DNA of 64,000 nucleotides. Origin: Ligula intestinalis (taxonomy: Eukaryota; Platyhelminthes; Cestoda; Diphyllobothriidea; Diphyllobothriidae). Below are positions 1-10,829 of this stretch, piece after piece. The position numbers were made by a program, and so were the translations under genes. The stretch lies in the NCBI GenBank assembly GCA_036362985.1, contig JAYGXS010000009.1, forward strand, positions 14,677,869-14,741,868, in the 5' to 3' direction. Within the stretch, counting starts at the first letter, position 1, and each line of letters starts with the position of its first letter. The notes under the pieces were generated by a model. That model did not search any database. It saw only the letters and a program-made list of their open reading frames with translations, and had not been told where the DNA came from.

Positions 1-2061
1 TTTACATACCAGGCGGTGTGATACAAATTAGGATGTTTGCAATACCAACATAAGGATATAGCAAACACTTTTATTGCATCAATTCTACAGTTTGAACTGC
101 GTTTTTCATTAAACACTTCAAAAAACCCCAATTTGTGTTTCAGTTCTATGAGGCAAAATCAAATAATTTGGTAAAACGACTAAATAATTGTGGCAAACAG
201 CTTTTTATACATCCAAAAGTGGTGGAAAGCGAACTTTATAGAGTAGGGGTGTCGACTATTCACATTTAGATTAATTGCTCCACCGCACGAAATAAAATTA
301 TGATGAAGCTGTATGCGGTTAACCGCAAATAGCACTTGAAGGTAAAGTCTTTCTGGTGCACATTTATGCAGCATTTGAAACTGCATTAGTAATGGCTTCC
401 GCTTCGGTGAATGCTTTAAAAATAGCAACCAGCGGTCTAAAGGCCACACAGGAGCATCCTTCGATAAAAAAGTAAATATTTGAAGGTAAAAATATGAGCA
501 ATATCCTGGTCAAATATCTGTAGAATTCAGAAAAGATTAACTCTAACCGTTTGCAATTAACAGTTAATTTCTTACGATTAGTAGCTGTTTAGTGCGAAAG
601 CACAAACCATGAGAGTCAGGGAGCTGAACGTTCTCATATGCGTTCGTCTCAACTTAATAATGGAAATCCTACATAGCTGTTAAAAAATGGCTAACTGCTA
701 TCGTAGAAAGAGATATCACGGAGCATGTACATTCTATTAACCTGCAAGTTCCTAGTTTACACCACGGACTGGCAGTTTTGCGTTCACCATCGGTCTTGGT
801 AATAATTCGCGCTGTCATTTAGCGTCGGGCGTATAGTTTCTAGGCAGACACAGGGGTTACAAATTGACGACCTTCTTGAATTAGAGGAGGAGGAGGGAGA
901 AACGCTTCGTGGTAGTTTAGATGCATATGTGATAAATTCTGCTGATATGTTCAAAAAATCGAACAAATTGTTTGCCCCTCAGCAAATATCTATTTTTTCG
1001 TCAAATATGCAATATTTTGTTGCATGCTCCTTTCATTACGCTAATTCTTATTAAGCACTTCGAGAGTGCCGATTGTATTTCAGTTCGAGGAAGAAATGTC
1101 AGAAAATTTGACCAAAAAACTAAATTACTTATGTTACTAGTATTTATTTTTCCGCAGACGGTGGCAAGAGAAAGAGAATGCGCGTCGACTGCTCATATGC
1201 AGATTAGTTTATCTGCCGTAGGAGAATATATCATGTTGAGAAATTGTAAGATTCATTTCAGAGTAAAATTCCTTCTAGATATATGTTCACATTTGCATGG
1301 CTACTACAGACTGCTTTACAACTGATTTTCCCTTTAGTTAATTCGTTAAAAATAACAACTTGGTGCCCGGCGTCCAAATTCGAACAGCTTTCGTAGAAAA
1401 TAGTAAACAGTTGAAGACCGACAAAAGTGTGTCAGTACGAACCGGAATGCCTGCATGTGACAGGCTTAGCACTAAGACGAGTCGAAAGCTCTTGAATGTC
1501 TCTGCTGGCGTTTAGATAAACAGCACACACCGGCGACGTCCTTGATAGGCACGACTTAATGTAAACGTAGGCCACAGTAGGGTGTCGGTTTATTAGTAAA
1601 CGTTAGTGCAGTAGAGCCGTGCCGGCCTGATAAGGAACACGTGCACGTGCGCATTGCGAACATTTGTTCTGAAGTCCGGAGAAACGCGACAAATTTGAAA
1701 ATCAAGCCCACTGTGTGTGCGTGCGTGCTACAAGAGAAGTTCCTGGGAAGTTTATCTAGAAGTCTCTAAAATGTTAATTTTTACCGTTTCTGATAGAGGT
1801 TAATGGTTCAAAATTGAGTGCCTGTTTATTCCCAAGTCAGATGCCGCGAGATTCGCAATGCTGAGTATGCCCGAATAATCAAAGGCTGTCCCGTATTTTA
1901 GTTGTCCGCAAATTAATGAAAAATTATGGAAACCCCAGACACGCATTTGCAAATTACTAACAGCTGTCGGAGTAGGAGGTATCACAGAGCTTGTTTGTTC
2001 TACAGGATCCTGGTTCACCCTAAACATGTGAGCATTTCGCGCTCACCATTGGTCTACTTAG
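1..2061. other. No recognisable gene
   Basis: AT-rich sequence with only short, uncharacteristic open frames on both strands. Apart from the short repeat at 850-970, I see no splice-bounded coding stretch, RNA gene or element boundary. Confidence 0.5.
850..970 (+). repeat. Short dispersed repeat, copy 1 (partner at 2905-3000)
   Basis: Both copies share a purine-rich block (TTGAATTAGAGG, then GAAACGCTTC) followed by ATAAATTCTG.CGATATGT. In copy 1 the + frame stays open across the block and is very acidic, but copy 2 has stops in the equivalent frame. I read this as an old duplication or transposon scrap rather than an exon. Similarity was judged by eye. Confidence 0.4.
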
Positions 2062-2357
2062 TAATTCATGTTTTTGATAAATTATCTTCAGGTCTTTATA
2101 TGGTAATGAAATAAATAAACTATGCTGGTTGGTGGACAAATGTAGTGTTGTTGTTGTCACAGTCGGTGTGGGGGGGGGAAGAGAAGGGGGTGGGGGAGGG
2201 TTGGGGGAAGTTGCGGTCAAACTGACAGTATCTAGACAAACCGGCGTCCACGACAAGTGATAAGGTGACATCTGTCTACCAACCAACATAGTTTATTTAT
2301 TTCATTACCATATAAATGCAAAGACCTGACGAGAATTTATCGAAAACAAACGTATGT
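2062..2357. repeat. Inverted repeat of PLE-2 3' ends around a G-rich spacer
   Basis: Arms of about 80 bp (2062-2142 and 2271-2357) are reverse complements with few mismatches. The right arm on + carries the PLE-2 terminal motif (CCTGACGAG at 2325, GAAAAC at 2342-2347). The left arm has its mirror at 2070-2092 on the minus strand. The spacer at 2160-2215 contains five G-runs of 3-9 bases, so it could form a G-quadruplex. I interpret this as two PLE-2 3' termini joined tail to tail with the bodies lost; compare 58012-58110, which has the same flanking sequence and a similar G/C-rich tract. Confidence 0.6.
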
Positions 2358-2469
2358 TGGTTAATTTATCTTCTGAACTTGTCAATGGAAATGTTTTTAA
2401 ATTTAAAAATTCGTGTTGTCCTTAAAAGAGGGGCATATGTCTTATGAGTAAACACCAGAGTTAAATTTG

Positions 2470-2660
2470 AAACTTGCAGGCCAATGAAACCATGGCCCTA
2501 TGCTTAGTCCAAATGGTCATGGGTTCAACCCCTGTGTTGTGCAGCACTTGGGGTTGGATGTGACTGGCTGACGACGGCTAATAAGCCAGAAATGGTTGTT
2601 TCAGTCTGCCTTGTCTTTGCCGGCATTGGTATTGGCCTAAAATACAAGTCAATGTGCAGC
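2470..2660 (+). repeat. tRNA-like SINE remnant
   Basis: GGTCATGGGTTCAACCCC at about 2515-2532 matches a tRNA T-arm/B box. It is followed by a tail (GACTGGCTGACGACGGCTAA) that recurs in diverged form near 14025 and 39420. This suggests a tRNA-derived SINE family; the A box is not clear, and this is not a functional tRNA. Confidence 0.45.
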
Positions 2661-3741
2661 TTTTAGTGGGTCTCGGGAATGAACACTAAGGCAGAGCGCT
2701 ACGAGTGAGTTCCGTTTAGAACACGTAAACTTTAATTAAGGAGTACAGTTAAAATATAACTTTTGAGTAACAGGAGAGCATCAGGTACTAAAAACTTATT
2801 AAAACTCATTAACTAAGCCGTGTCGGCTACAGATTTTTACCAAATTACACATTTACCCCATTATGCTTGCAGTTACAATTTGGGATAAGCACTTGAAGGA
2901 TTGACTCTAAGTCTTGAATTAGAGGTGGAGAAAGAAACGCTTCATGACTAATAACATATTTTTTTCAATAAATTCTGACGATATGTCCTATTTGACAAAA
3001 GACACTCGTTAGTTCCTCATTAAATACAGTCCCTTTAATCTATTTTCGACGTTCAAGTGTTTTGTAACCTGCACTTGGAAGAGGCAGCACAATGATAAAA
3101 ATGGTCCGACAGGCATTATTGTAACATACAGCTGGAAAAGACTGGTGTTTAGTTAGGCTCTCATCCGCTGAAATAAAGTCGCCACGTGCGTAAACTGGAT
3201 TCTCTAAAAAGTAGCCCACCATTCTTTTTACGCTGCTTCGTAAATGGTGTAGCACAGTTGGTTTAATATCGTAATAGGACTAGAACGCAGATACTATTTC
3301 TTAACAGGTTCCAAGAAACCTAGACTTTACAGCAAACAGTATAACCAGATAAAATGGGACCCCTTTCGAATACTACACCTTAAGCAACTCAGAAAAGCAT
3401 CACCCGCTCAATTATCCAACAAAGCAACTATTAAATAGACTATAGCAAGAAAAGTATTGCGGTAACAAGGAAACCTGTGTGTATGACTTACGAAAATTGT
3501 TTTTTTTTAATTAAAGTATTTTTAACAAAACAAACAAGACAATTCTGATTGTTTCGATATAAAACTGAATAAGGGGACAGCCCAAGAGACTTGAGTTAAC
3601 TTCCGGCTCATTTCGCGGAAGATAGGCTTGGCCTGCTTGTCACAAAAATTTATGCACGTCCCCTCTTCTGAGTGGTGGAGAGGCAACTTTAGAAGTCCAG
3701 CGGCTTTCTCGCGAGAGGGTCAATGCTCACCACGCTGGCCA
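2661..3741. other. Intergenic, 3' of the first GPCR gene
   Basis: Holds copy 2 of the short repeat (2905-3000) and the 3' flank of the GPCR gene. No coding signal was seen. Confidence 0.45.
2905..3000 (+). repeat. Short dispersed repeat, copy 2
   Basis: Diverged partner of 850-970, sharing the TTGAATTAGAGG block, GAAACGCTTC and the ATAAATTCTGACGATATGT tail. Confidence 0.4.
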
Positions 3742-4800
3742 CTAGTAAACTCTCTTATTAGATGATAGGATTCGTTTCGCGTATTGACAGCCCAACATCC
3801 GATTGAGCATCTTCCGGTACTTGCCCCAGTAGACGATGTAGACGAAAAAGTTTGCCGTTGAGTTCATTTGTGAGCCAAGTGTGGCCACATAAGAGCAGAC
3901 GTGAAGAGTGATAAAGTAGGTACAACTGGAAGTAAAGAAGTGATGTGAAAGTAGCTGAACAATACTCACAGGCACCATGGGCAGCATGAACAGAGTGAAG
4001 GTGACAATGACAATGAGGAGGCCACGGGTCAGTTTAACGCGTCGCACAACACTGCAGTTGGAGCTGGTGCTAGAAGTCGACGCTCTCTGTCGCTCTGGAT
4101 GTTTCCCCTGCCCCCAACGAAAACGATCCGACTGCTGCAGACCACGTCCAATCTGCAGACTGCAGACAATTAGAATAATCAGTGGGATTAGCGTGACCAG
4201 TATGCTGTCAGTGAAGGAGTGTAGTTGGTAAAGCCAAGCCGTCACTGAACCCTCTGGTTTTACGCTCTCGAGTGACAGGTAGGAGATGAGCGGGAGTCGA
4301 ACGATGACGGAGAATACAAAACAAGCGGCTATGAGGCTGTCAGTAATCTTCCCGGTCCAACACACTTTGCTGCGAACGGGAAAGCAGATGACTAGGAAGC
4401 GTTCCACGCCGATGAGTACAACCAACCAATTCCTGAAACATTCAAGAATGTTAACGAACGAGAAAATTATGTTGGTTAGAAGGATTCGTCGCAAGGAACT
4501 ACTACGTTTGCAAAAGGTCAGTGGTTGGAGATAGAGCAGAGAGAAGAGGAGAAACTGGACATCAATCAGAGAGGTGACGATCAGAAGCTTGCGGGTTGTT
4601 CGGGGCGTTGTCTTGTCACGACAAAACAGGCAGATACTAAGGCCGCTGATGACTATGCCAACCATACATACCGGCAAGCCGAGGATAGAGAGGAGTATTA
4701 ACCGATTGTAACGTAGAAAAACCTTGTATGTTGGACCCTCAGGCCAGGCTTCTTGCAGAATACACGGAATGCTGTTATTACCGGTTGTATTAGCAGCCAT
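3742..4800 (-). CDS. Rhodopsin-family (class A) GPCR, peptide-receptor-like, intact
   Basis: Intronless 352-residue seven-helix receptor, predicted to sit in the plasma membrane and signal through G proteins; the ligand is unknown. Seen: N-glycosylation sequons at N4 and N8; TM1 ~33-59, TM2 ~71-93 with the conserved Asp at D80, TM3 ~105-138 ending in ERF (133-135) in place of DRY, TM4 ~151-175, TM5 ~196-218 with P206, a basic Ser/Thr-rich loop 3 (~219-256), TM6 ~257-284 with FMLP instead of CWxP, and TM7 ~296-324 with NSTANFFVY (313-321) in place of NPxxY, followed by a basic helix 8. The NSxxNFxxY form of TM7 is typical of invertebrate FMRFamide/neuropeptide receptors, so a peptide ligand is the best guess. 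The start ATG at 4800 lies in the same place as in the paralogues and just after a conserved promoter block. It is the best preserved of five family copies together with the one at 30367. Confidence 0.88.
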   Translation of the reverse strand: MAANTTGNNSIPCILQEAWPEGPTYKVFLRYNRLILLSILGLPVCMVGIVISGLSICLFCRDKTTPRTTRKLLIVTSLIDVQFLLFSLLYLQPLTFCKRSSSLRRILLTNIIFSFVNILECFRNWLVVLIGVERFLVICFPVRSKVCWTGKITDSLIAACFVFSVIVRLPLISYLSLESVKPEGSVTAWLYQLHSFTDSILVTLIPLIILIVCSLQIGRGLQQSDRFRWGQGKHPERQRASTSSTSSNCSVVRRVKLTRGLLIVIVTFTLFMLPMVPVSIVQLLSHHFFTSSCTYFITLHVCSYVATLGSQMNSTANFFVYIVYWGKYRKMLNRMLGCQYAKRILSSNKRVY

Positions 4801-4866
4801 TTGGTATTAACTAAACTCGCGAAGCAGACGATATTATTCTGCAGCATTCAGGATGCAGTCGCTTGT

Positions 4867-5002
4867 CCGGTTATATGCGCTAGTTCTCTAGCTGTAGATA
4901 AGCTGTCACGTTTGTATACAATGTGCTACTGGTCAAATCTTCTGGCCAATCAAATTGCGAAAACTCAGGGCGTGCGTTCGGGTTATAACAGCGGCTGATT
5001 AA
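4867..5002 (-). promoter_or_regulatory. Conserved GPCR-family promoter block
   Basis: Shared with the flanks of the other three long copies. Read on the minus strand from upstream: an AT box (TTATAA near 4984), an inverted CCAAT box (TTTGATTGGCCAG, 4942-4954), TGACCAGTAG, GTATACAAACGTGACAGC (about 4901-4919) and a TATA-like ATATAACCGG (4868-4876), 71-76 nt before the ATG. The TATA position implies a short 5' leader of about 45 nt. This is inferred from conservation between paralogues only. Confidence 0.55.
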
Positions 5003-5214
5003 GGCCGGCCGGCCGACTGACCAGTAGATGTATCCGCTTTGTGAAATTTACAATTAACTTTGTAGACTGCAGCATCTGTAACTGGTTTTGATAAACAGAA
5101 AAACAAAACGAGCATATATCTCAAATTTGTTTGAAATGCGAAACAGACGGTGTGCTTTTGAGCCTTGATTCCCATTCGAGTGCGAAATATAAATGCGAAA
5201 TAATCAATTAGGGT

Positions 5215-5295
5215 TTTAAAGTTGTGAACATTCCTATTAGATAATTCAGAAGAGTATTTGGCGAGCATGCGTAGCTTTCTTTCCCATCCAACGGA
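5215..5295 (-). repeat. Solo PLE-2 3'-terminal scrap
   Basis: ATTAGATAATTCAGAA followed by TTTGGCGAGC matches the 3' end of the PLE at 37352-38685 (37363-37402). It lies between the GPCR upstream region and the PLE fragment at 5304, so it is probably a separate insertion. The core CTGATGA/GAAA motif is not retained. Confidence 0.4.
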
Positions 5296-5303
5296 AGCGT
5301 AAC

Positions 5304-5843
5304 TTGATCCGCTGTTTAACGCCAGCAGGTTGTAACAGTCGTGACGTAGGCATAGCCCATCGACCTCAAGCGACAATACGCCGCCAAGTGATGCAACCTA
5401 AAGACCAACTACCTCCTACAAAAACCGCTGCGGTCGTCTACAAGATACCTTGCAATGAGGGAGACTACAATTATGTAGAAGAAACAGGCCGCAAATTGCA
5501 AACCCCCCTAAAGGAGCACAAACGAGTGGTCCAGAGACTGGACCCAAACTCGCAACTAGCAGCACACATTGCAGAGATTGACCATAACTTCGATCTCAAA
5601 AAAGCGACCATCGTAGGCCGAGGAACATCAAAAGCCGAAAGGCTGACTCTTGAGGCATAGCACTCGGATGCCAACTCTATCAACAGACGTCTAGAGCTGC
5701 CAGCGGCCTACAAAGTCATGCACCATTATTTGGGAAAGAGACGGAACGAAGCCAAACCATGCATAAGGAAAGGAAGCGAAGAGGATCCCACAACGAACCG
5801 GCCGGAAGAGGAGGCGGGGTTACCAAGACCAGCTACGGGGTGA
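5304..5843 (+). pseudogene. PLE-1-like C-terminal fragment with GIY-YIG endonuclease domain
   Basis: Begins in the linker before the nuclease domain (GIAHRPQAT-type motif) and continues into VVYKIPC...YNYVEETGR, the GIY-YIG signature with the usual YVGETGR changed to YVEETGR. An in-frame TAG at 5658-5660 interrupts the frame at EA*HSDANSINR, a position where relatives most likely have Trp. The frame then runs on to TGA at 5841-5843. The reverse transcriptase is missing, so this is a 5'-truncated, dead copy. The GIY-YIG nuclease of PLEs nicks target DNA for primed reverse transcription. Confidence 0.8.
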
Positions 5844-6240
5844 CAAGGTGGCACGCTAATTGCTTTTCATGACCCCCAGCTCCACTGACAGCTGGTTAAC
5901 GTACACCACTGACAGCTAATTAGCGTAAACCACTTTAATGCCCCCCCCCAACTTCAAAAACAACTTGTTGCCTCCCCCCATCCTTTTTTTTCGATTGCTG
6001 TTTCTGAAACCCTGACAGCCTGATGTTTTCTGACAGTTGATTGGCCTATGGCCACTATAAGTACCTTCCTTTTCGGTAGCTTTCTTATCTATGAAAATGG
6101 ACTCCTGTAAGAGTTCAGAAGCTCAGAACAATAAAACAATTGATCTGGTGCTCGACACGCCTTCTTCGCCGTCCATGCAAATACCTGGATCGCGAACTTT
6201 CTCATTCATTCTTGAATAACTCATTTTTCTACGCTCGTAT
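5844..6240 (+). mobile_element. 3' untranslated and terminal region of the PLE fragment
   Basis: C-rich tract at 5941-5950, then AATAAAA at 6130 and a tail (CATGCAAATACCTGGATCGC at 6176-6195) shared with the solo ends at 14060-14185 and 56845-56960, both of which lie on the minus strand. It ends near 6235, where similarity stops. Confidence 0.5.
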
Positions 6241-6640
6241 ATAAAGCGACAAGCGTCATTCGCAGAGAAACTTACTGCCACCGGAAGACAGGAAAGAGAA
6301 ATTTGGGAAATAAAGTAACCTTAAACTAGTAAACTTTCGACGCTGCATCCCTATGTCGTCACCAAATTTGAGAAAATGAGCACAAATCGGCAGCTACAAT
6401 TTGATCCAGTCCAAGGTGGACAAATTAAGCAGTCGTAATAGCGTAATTACTAATAAGTAACTGTAATTCTTTGTACATATTCTCAAGTCTGACGATGATC
6501 TGGGTATTCAGCGTCAAAAATTTAACGAACAAAATTAACTTACAGCCCAAAACACGTCTTTCCTTGAAATTACATTTCTTGGGATATCGGCCTTCCAAAA
6601 AGGAACTTTTCTGGATGGAAGTCAAGTTAAGCGAAAAAAC

Positions 6641-6664
6641 GCTTTCGATTAATTCATCATCAAG
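6641..6664 (-). ncRNA. Compact hammerhead-like motif (TTGATGA ... GAAA) at PLE-2 3' end
   Basis: Minus strand reads CTTGATGATGAATTAATC followed by GAAAGC. The spacing between the two core blocks is too short for more than a 2-3 bp helix II, and the extra T in the first block weakens it. It is reported because the same arrangement recurs at PLE-2 3' ends across the window. Confidence 0.3.
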
Positions 6665-6837
6665 CAATACAGTAATATACGGGAGGGTAGAGGTAACGAA
6701 AGTTTTAGGCAAACCAATCAGTAGTAACAAGGGGGAGAGAGGTGTAAAAGGATCAAGGGGGGATCAAGGAGATCAGATTCTAGTCTTAATTGGGGACAGA
6801 GAAATGGGGGTGAGAGAGAGGGGAAGGAGTCAGACAA

Positions 6838-8465
6838 TTAGTTAATGTCATCCAGTGGTCCTCGTCTCGGGTTTTGTTGGGTTGTGTGAGGACGCAAGGT
6901 GTAAACGTCTTGAGACTGTGTCGGTGGCCTTTGGATGCTTGATGCCGCTGTCTCATCATTGTTTCGCGGCGTAGTAAGAGGCGTGAGGGCAGATTTTGAA
7001 AAGGCTTTTGGCCACGGGAGCCTTAGGGCCGCTACAAATGCTTGCTGCACACATAAAATTGGGTTTGTGAGGCGAATGGCGACAGCTTCTGCCGTCGCAA
7101 GAATCCGCTGACGCAGAAACTTAGTGTTTAGCCGGAACCTTGTAGACGACTCTAAATGCTTACTTGACGTCTACCCGATGACCGCTGCCTACCAAGTGAG
7201 CCAGAATTGCTCTTGATATCGACTTAGTTTCACCTCTGTTTAGCCGCGCAGGGTGATGCTCTCGCATGCGCTTGGATAGACGTCTAATCGTTTGACCAAT
7301 GTAACTTGCCCCACAGGAGCATGTAAAGTTGTAGATACACATTAATGTGGTCTGGAACGGCAGTCTATCCTTGCCTTCAAGGCGAAGAAGTGGAGTGCTT
7401 GAGAACAATAATCTTAACTTTGCTGCCGGATATGTACGCGCGATTGCAGCGTTCAGACGAAGCTGTAGAAGTTCGCTTGCTTGATCACCTTGAAAAGGCA
7501 GTGTAAGAAATACGGTTTACTTTTCAGCCATCGGTACCTCCGGTCTTGGTGGACATTCCTCCATAAACTTATCGATGAACTTATCGGGGAACCCATTTTC
7601 TTGTAAGGTATTTTTAAACAGTGTGAGTTCGTCCCCCAGTGTTTCTGGAGAACATATTCTCCATCAGATCTTCTACTAAGGAGGACGTCCAGAAAGGGGA
7701 GGCACTGTCTGTCCTCTTTTTCCAAAGTGAAGGTTAACGCTGAGTGCACCTGATTCACTTTATCTAAGAATGTGTCAAGCTCAAGTCTTCCGTCTGCTAT
7801 TATAAATATATCATCCACATAGCGAGCATAGGCTGGAAGGTCTTTTATAATCGGAGAAAGTTTGTTACTCTCCATTTTGCCCATGAAGGCATCCGCTAAA
7901 AGAGGTCCAAGTGGTGATCCCATCGCTACCCCATCGATTTGGCGGTACAATTGGCCATTAAAGCTGAATTGCGCGTTTAAAGTGCAGCTTAAGAGTAATT
8001 GCTTCATGTCTCCGATCGGCATGCCGATTGGGAAGTCGTTTTTAACAATCTCGTCACACGAAATTTCTAGGGTTTCTGTGAGGGGAATTTTGGTGAACAA
8101 TGACGCGCCATCTAGGGATAACATCGTTTTACCGTTAATATTAGTGTTTCTTATGGATTCGACGGATTCAAACGTGTCCCGTAGGCTATGCGGTGCTATT
8201 TGGTGCCGAATCGGTTTCAACTTTTCTGCCAGCCTTTTTCCAATTGCATGATATGGTGAGTTACAAATATCCATTATTGGCCGTATTGGAACGTCTGGTT
8301 TGTGAATCTTTAGCAAACCATAAAGCCTTAGGGGAGCTGTGCCTGTGGGTTTCAGCGCTTATAACTCTTGTTCACTAAGAAAACCTCGGTCTTTTAGTTT
8401 CCGAAGACAAGTAGTGAGTTGAGTTTCTATGTTCTCCGTTTGATCCTTATTATGTCTTTCCCTTT
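6838..8465 (-). pseudogene. PLE-2 RT/GIY-YIG polyprotein pseudogene
   Basis: Coding remains of the element above. The uninterrupted RT core (8316 to about 7650) includes motifs A, B and C. The nuclease part is in another frame. Disabled by at least three stops and two frameshifts. The closest relative in the window is the longer open copy at 37522-38685. Confidence 0.8.
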
Positions 8466-8469
8466 TGAA

Positions 8470-8600
8470 CTTAGTTTGTTCAGCCCCCTCCCTTATATTA
8501 CTGAATTGCCTGATGATGAATCAATCGAAAACGTTCGTTCGCTTAACTTGACTTCCTTAATGCTTACATGGGTATCATCACTGAACTTTTCTGGATGGAT
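8470..8600 (+). repeat. Inverted copy of the PLE-2 3' end at its 5' side
   Basis: CCTGATGATGAATCAATC then GAAAACGTTCG (8509-8536) and CTTAACTTGACTTCC match the reverse complement of 6620-6665. The element is therefore flanked by inverted 3' termini. GAACTTTTCTGGATGG at 8583-8598 repeats 6602-6617 in direct orientation, so the junction was further rearranged. Confidence 0.6.
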
Positions 8601-8859
8601 TAGGTATTCCTGATGAACTCTGAGAAAAAAAACGTTTGGGAGAGAACGCAGTTCAAGACGTACTGGGGTGATGCCTTTTTCCAGCGCGCTAATGGTTTTA
8701 CATCCTTAAGCCGCTGGTTGCGAACGTCATGAATTCACGTATCCGAGGTTCACTGGAAGGTTTGAAAGGGCAGATGAAATACCATTGCTTTGGCTCAGTT
8801 TTGTAAATGTTTTTGCTCTTTGCGTAGCGAGGCAGTAAATAAGTTCTGAGAAGTCTCGA

Positions 8860-9480
8860 TAGCCAAAAATACCGGGTTAAGTTCTAAGCTATACGAGAGC
8901 GCAGTAGTCGACCTAAAGGCTGTCTGGCGACTTTGTGCAGTAGGCAGGCAACTTTACAGCGCGTGATTTAAAAATTGTAGGCACGTAGCCGTCATCCATT
9001 TGCACATGCAAGTGCGATCACATAGTCATAGCTGCCCACGAGTCCCTTAAACACGCCACCGATGCGCCGTGGACCACTAGATAGGATACCCTCCCCGGCT
9101 AATCATCACACGCGAATTAGACATCACGTGACCTTCCTCCACAGACGTACGAAAGCAGCTGCTGTCCCCGTCTAAGCCCCTCTCAGGCATGACTTGAAGC
9201 AGTGGCTTCGCAAGTGGCCACTGCCACCTGTGCCTTCAACCTAGGGTTACATACAGAAGGTAAATCACTTTCTAATGTCTTCTTATTTGCCTTAGAGCTG
9301 CAATTTGTTCTGATTATTGTGGTGATCCGAGTTAACCAAACGCTACAGTTTTCAGATCGAATTGTTTATACTGCTTGTGATCCTCCGGGTCAGATTACAG
9401 AAGGTATTTAAAGCAGTATTCTAGAGGGTGACTGTCGCTCTTGAAGAAGGATGAAACTAATAGAAATGCTCGTAGATGGG
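8860..9480 (+). repeat. Dispersed repeat REP-1, copy 1
   Basis: Shares ordered blocks with 12260-12700 and 36700-37350 plus 38686-38760: AGAGCGCAGT.GTC, CAGCTGCTG.C.CCGTCT, CAACCTAGGGTTA, GATCGAATTGTTTA, then CAGTATTCTAGAGGG and CGTCGCTCTTG. Noncoding. No terminal repeats were recognised, so the class is unknown. Confidence 0.55.
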
Positions 9481-9489
9481 GCTGCTCGT

Positions 9490-10066
9490 GGCAACAGTAG
9501 CTTATGTAGCCCCACTCATGAATCCCTACAACCTGCATGTTTTCCTACAAAAAACGGTAGTTATCGGGTTTTTTGGGCAGGGAATTAGGACATGCAGTGG
9601 AATATACTTTAATAATTGCTAAATGCATTTTTATTTTACGGTATTTAGAGGTGTTATTGATTTATAGCTGTAGATTTTCCTAATCTGTATTATCGTTTAA
9701 CTTATTGCGAAAAACTGCGATTATATAATCGCAGGCTTCTTGACTTTTTTCCAAAAAATTGAAACGGCAGTAAGGAGGTCATCTACTTCAACTTACCTGT
9801 GGTCCAACTTACCATTCTAGAGTTAGATAAGTATAATCCGTGGTGCGAAGCTCCGCGCACACCTTCAATTCACATGCGGAACAACCTGCTCCCGGCGGCC
9901 GCGAGAAGCAACCTCGACTACATTTTGACTTTACACTTACTCCAAAAAATTTCCTTCTCTGCCTATCCTATTTCCCCACCCCCGAAAACTCTATAACCAC
10001 CGGTTTTGTAGGACAAAATGCAGGGACTAGGGGTATATGAATTGGGCTACATAAGCTACTTCTGCC
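9490..10066. mobile_element. MITE family A, copy 1 (577 bp, long TIRs)
   Basis: Terminal inverted repeats of about 85 bp (starting GGCA; AGTAGCTTATGTAGCCC is shared exactly) match at roughly 85%. Flanking 8-mers CTGCTCGT (9482-9489) and CTACTCGT (10067-10074) look like an 8-bp target duplication with one mismatch. An 8-bp duplication fits hAT- or Merlin-type transposition. No transposase is encoded. A 574-bp sister lies at 43575-44148. Confidence 0.75.
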
Positions 10067-10375
10067 CTACTCGTCACCTCGCGCAGAAAAAAGTTTTGAA
10101 CCGGAAGGCAGGAAAGGTATTTTGCTGGGTGTGTTCGTCATTTTTAGTACACCCAGAGAACCAAACCTTTTGAAGAGCATGCAATACATTAGCTTCTGTG
10201 GTTACACTTAATCTAGCACGTTATCAGTGTTTCATTGGCAAGCCGTTGATCATGAAAATGCTGGATTCGGGTCCAATGGTGAACCGGGAGATCAAAGTGT
10301 TAGGATATTAGTCTGAAAAAGTGCTAGCAGCATTTAGAAGCTTTCCTAAGACGTCGAGCCTAGCCAAATATCGTT
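10067..10375. other. Old repeat fragments, no gene
   Basis: 10160-10215 (GAGCATGCAATACATTAGCTTC) resembles 35686-35730. 10260-10300 (GGGTCCAATGGTGAA) resembles 36748-36775 in REP-1. No coding signal. Confidence 0.4.
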
Positions 10376-10790
10376 GTTTGTTAGCTCTGACCGCGTACAG
10401 GCGATGACTGCCCACGGAGATGACCTTAACCTTTGGAGGGGACACAGGTTCACACGATTGCTCGCGCGCGCCACTGGTCGCAGTTGTCCCAATGCGCCAA
10501 TCAGGCTACAGGCGAAAGCGCACTTGACACTCTCTTATAAGACACTTTCACCCCTGACGCAGGGAGAACTGCATCACGCGCGCCGACAGCGAGGACACGC
10601 TAGTCCGCTTGCCTCGGGGCTTGCCCCCGTGGCAAGACAAAGAGCGCACTGGAGATCAACCAGCGGCAAAAGCCACCCGAGAGAGCAATAAACCCTCCTC
10701 CATTTGGATTCCAGAATCATGCCTTCTGATTGTGTTTTTCCTTGGAGCTTCAACAAGGCGTAATTCCACGGTGACACACGTCGGATGTCA
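10376..10790 (+). promoter_or_regulatory. GC-rich, LTR- or promoter-like block
   Basis: Markedly more GC-rich than its surroundings. Holds a CCAAT box (CCAATCAG at 10497-10504), a TATA-like CTTATAAGA at about 10534 and a downstream GCAATAAACC near 10686, in the order expected of an LTR or a compact promoter. Possible TG...CA ends are not matched by a clear target duplication. It lies directly before a truncated LINE, and no gene could be tied to it. Confidence 0.3.
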
Positions 10791-10829
10791 TCGTTATAAT
10801 AATAGCAACGCTGAACTCGTCGTTATAAC

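Larger units (their letters stand above)
6604..8465 (-). mobile_element. PLE-2 retroelement, reverse transcriptase plus GIY-YIG, degenerate
   Basis: Most complete PLE-2 body. From the 5' side (8465): an N-terminal RT region with TAA after SEQEL (about 8355), then GLLKIHKPD, LDGASLFTKIP (motif A), GVAMGSPLGPLLAD (motif B), YARYVDDIF (motif C, catalytic DD kept) and PFLDVLLSRR. A frameshift near 7650 and a nonsense codon in EK*TVF follow. The GIY-YIG domain (7160-7408) has IYNFTC..CGASYIGQTIRRL, ending in a TAA at 7160. A further frameshift precedes the C-terminal LATAEAVAIRL (about 7075-7110), and a tail runs to 6838. The 3' UTR holds the CTGATGA/GAAA-type motif at 6641-6664. At least four disabling lesions make it inactive. 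Confidence 0.85.

Noticed and set aside
10374..10691. Plus-strand frame of 105 codons in a GC-rich block
   Set aside because: Its composition (His/Arg/Ala-rich) follows from the GC-rich promoter-like DNA; CCAAT, TATA and AATAAA signals inside argue for regulatory or LTR sequence.
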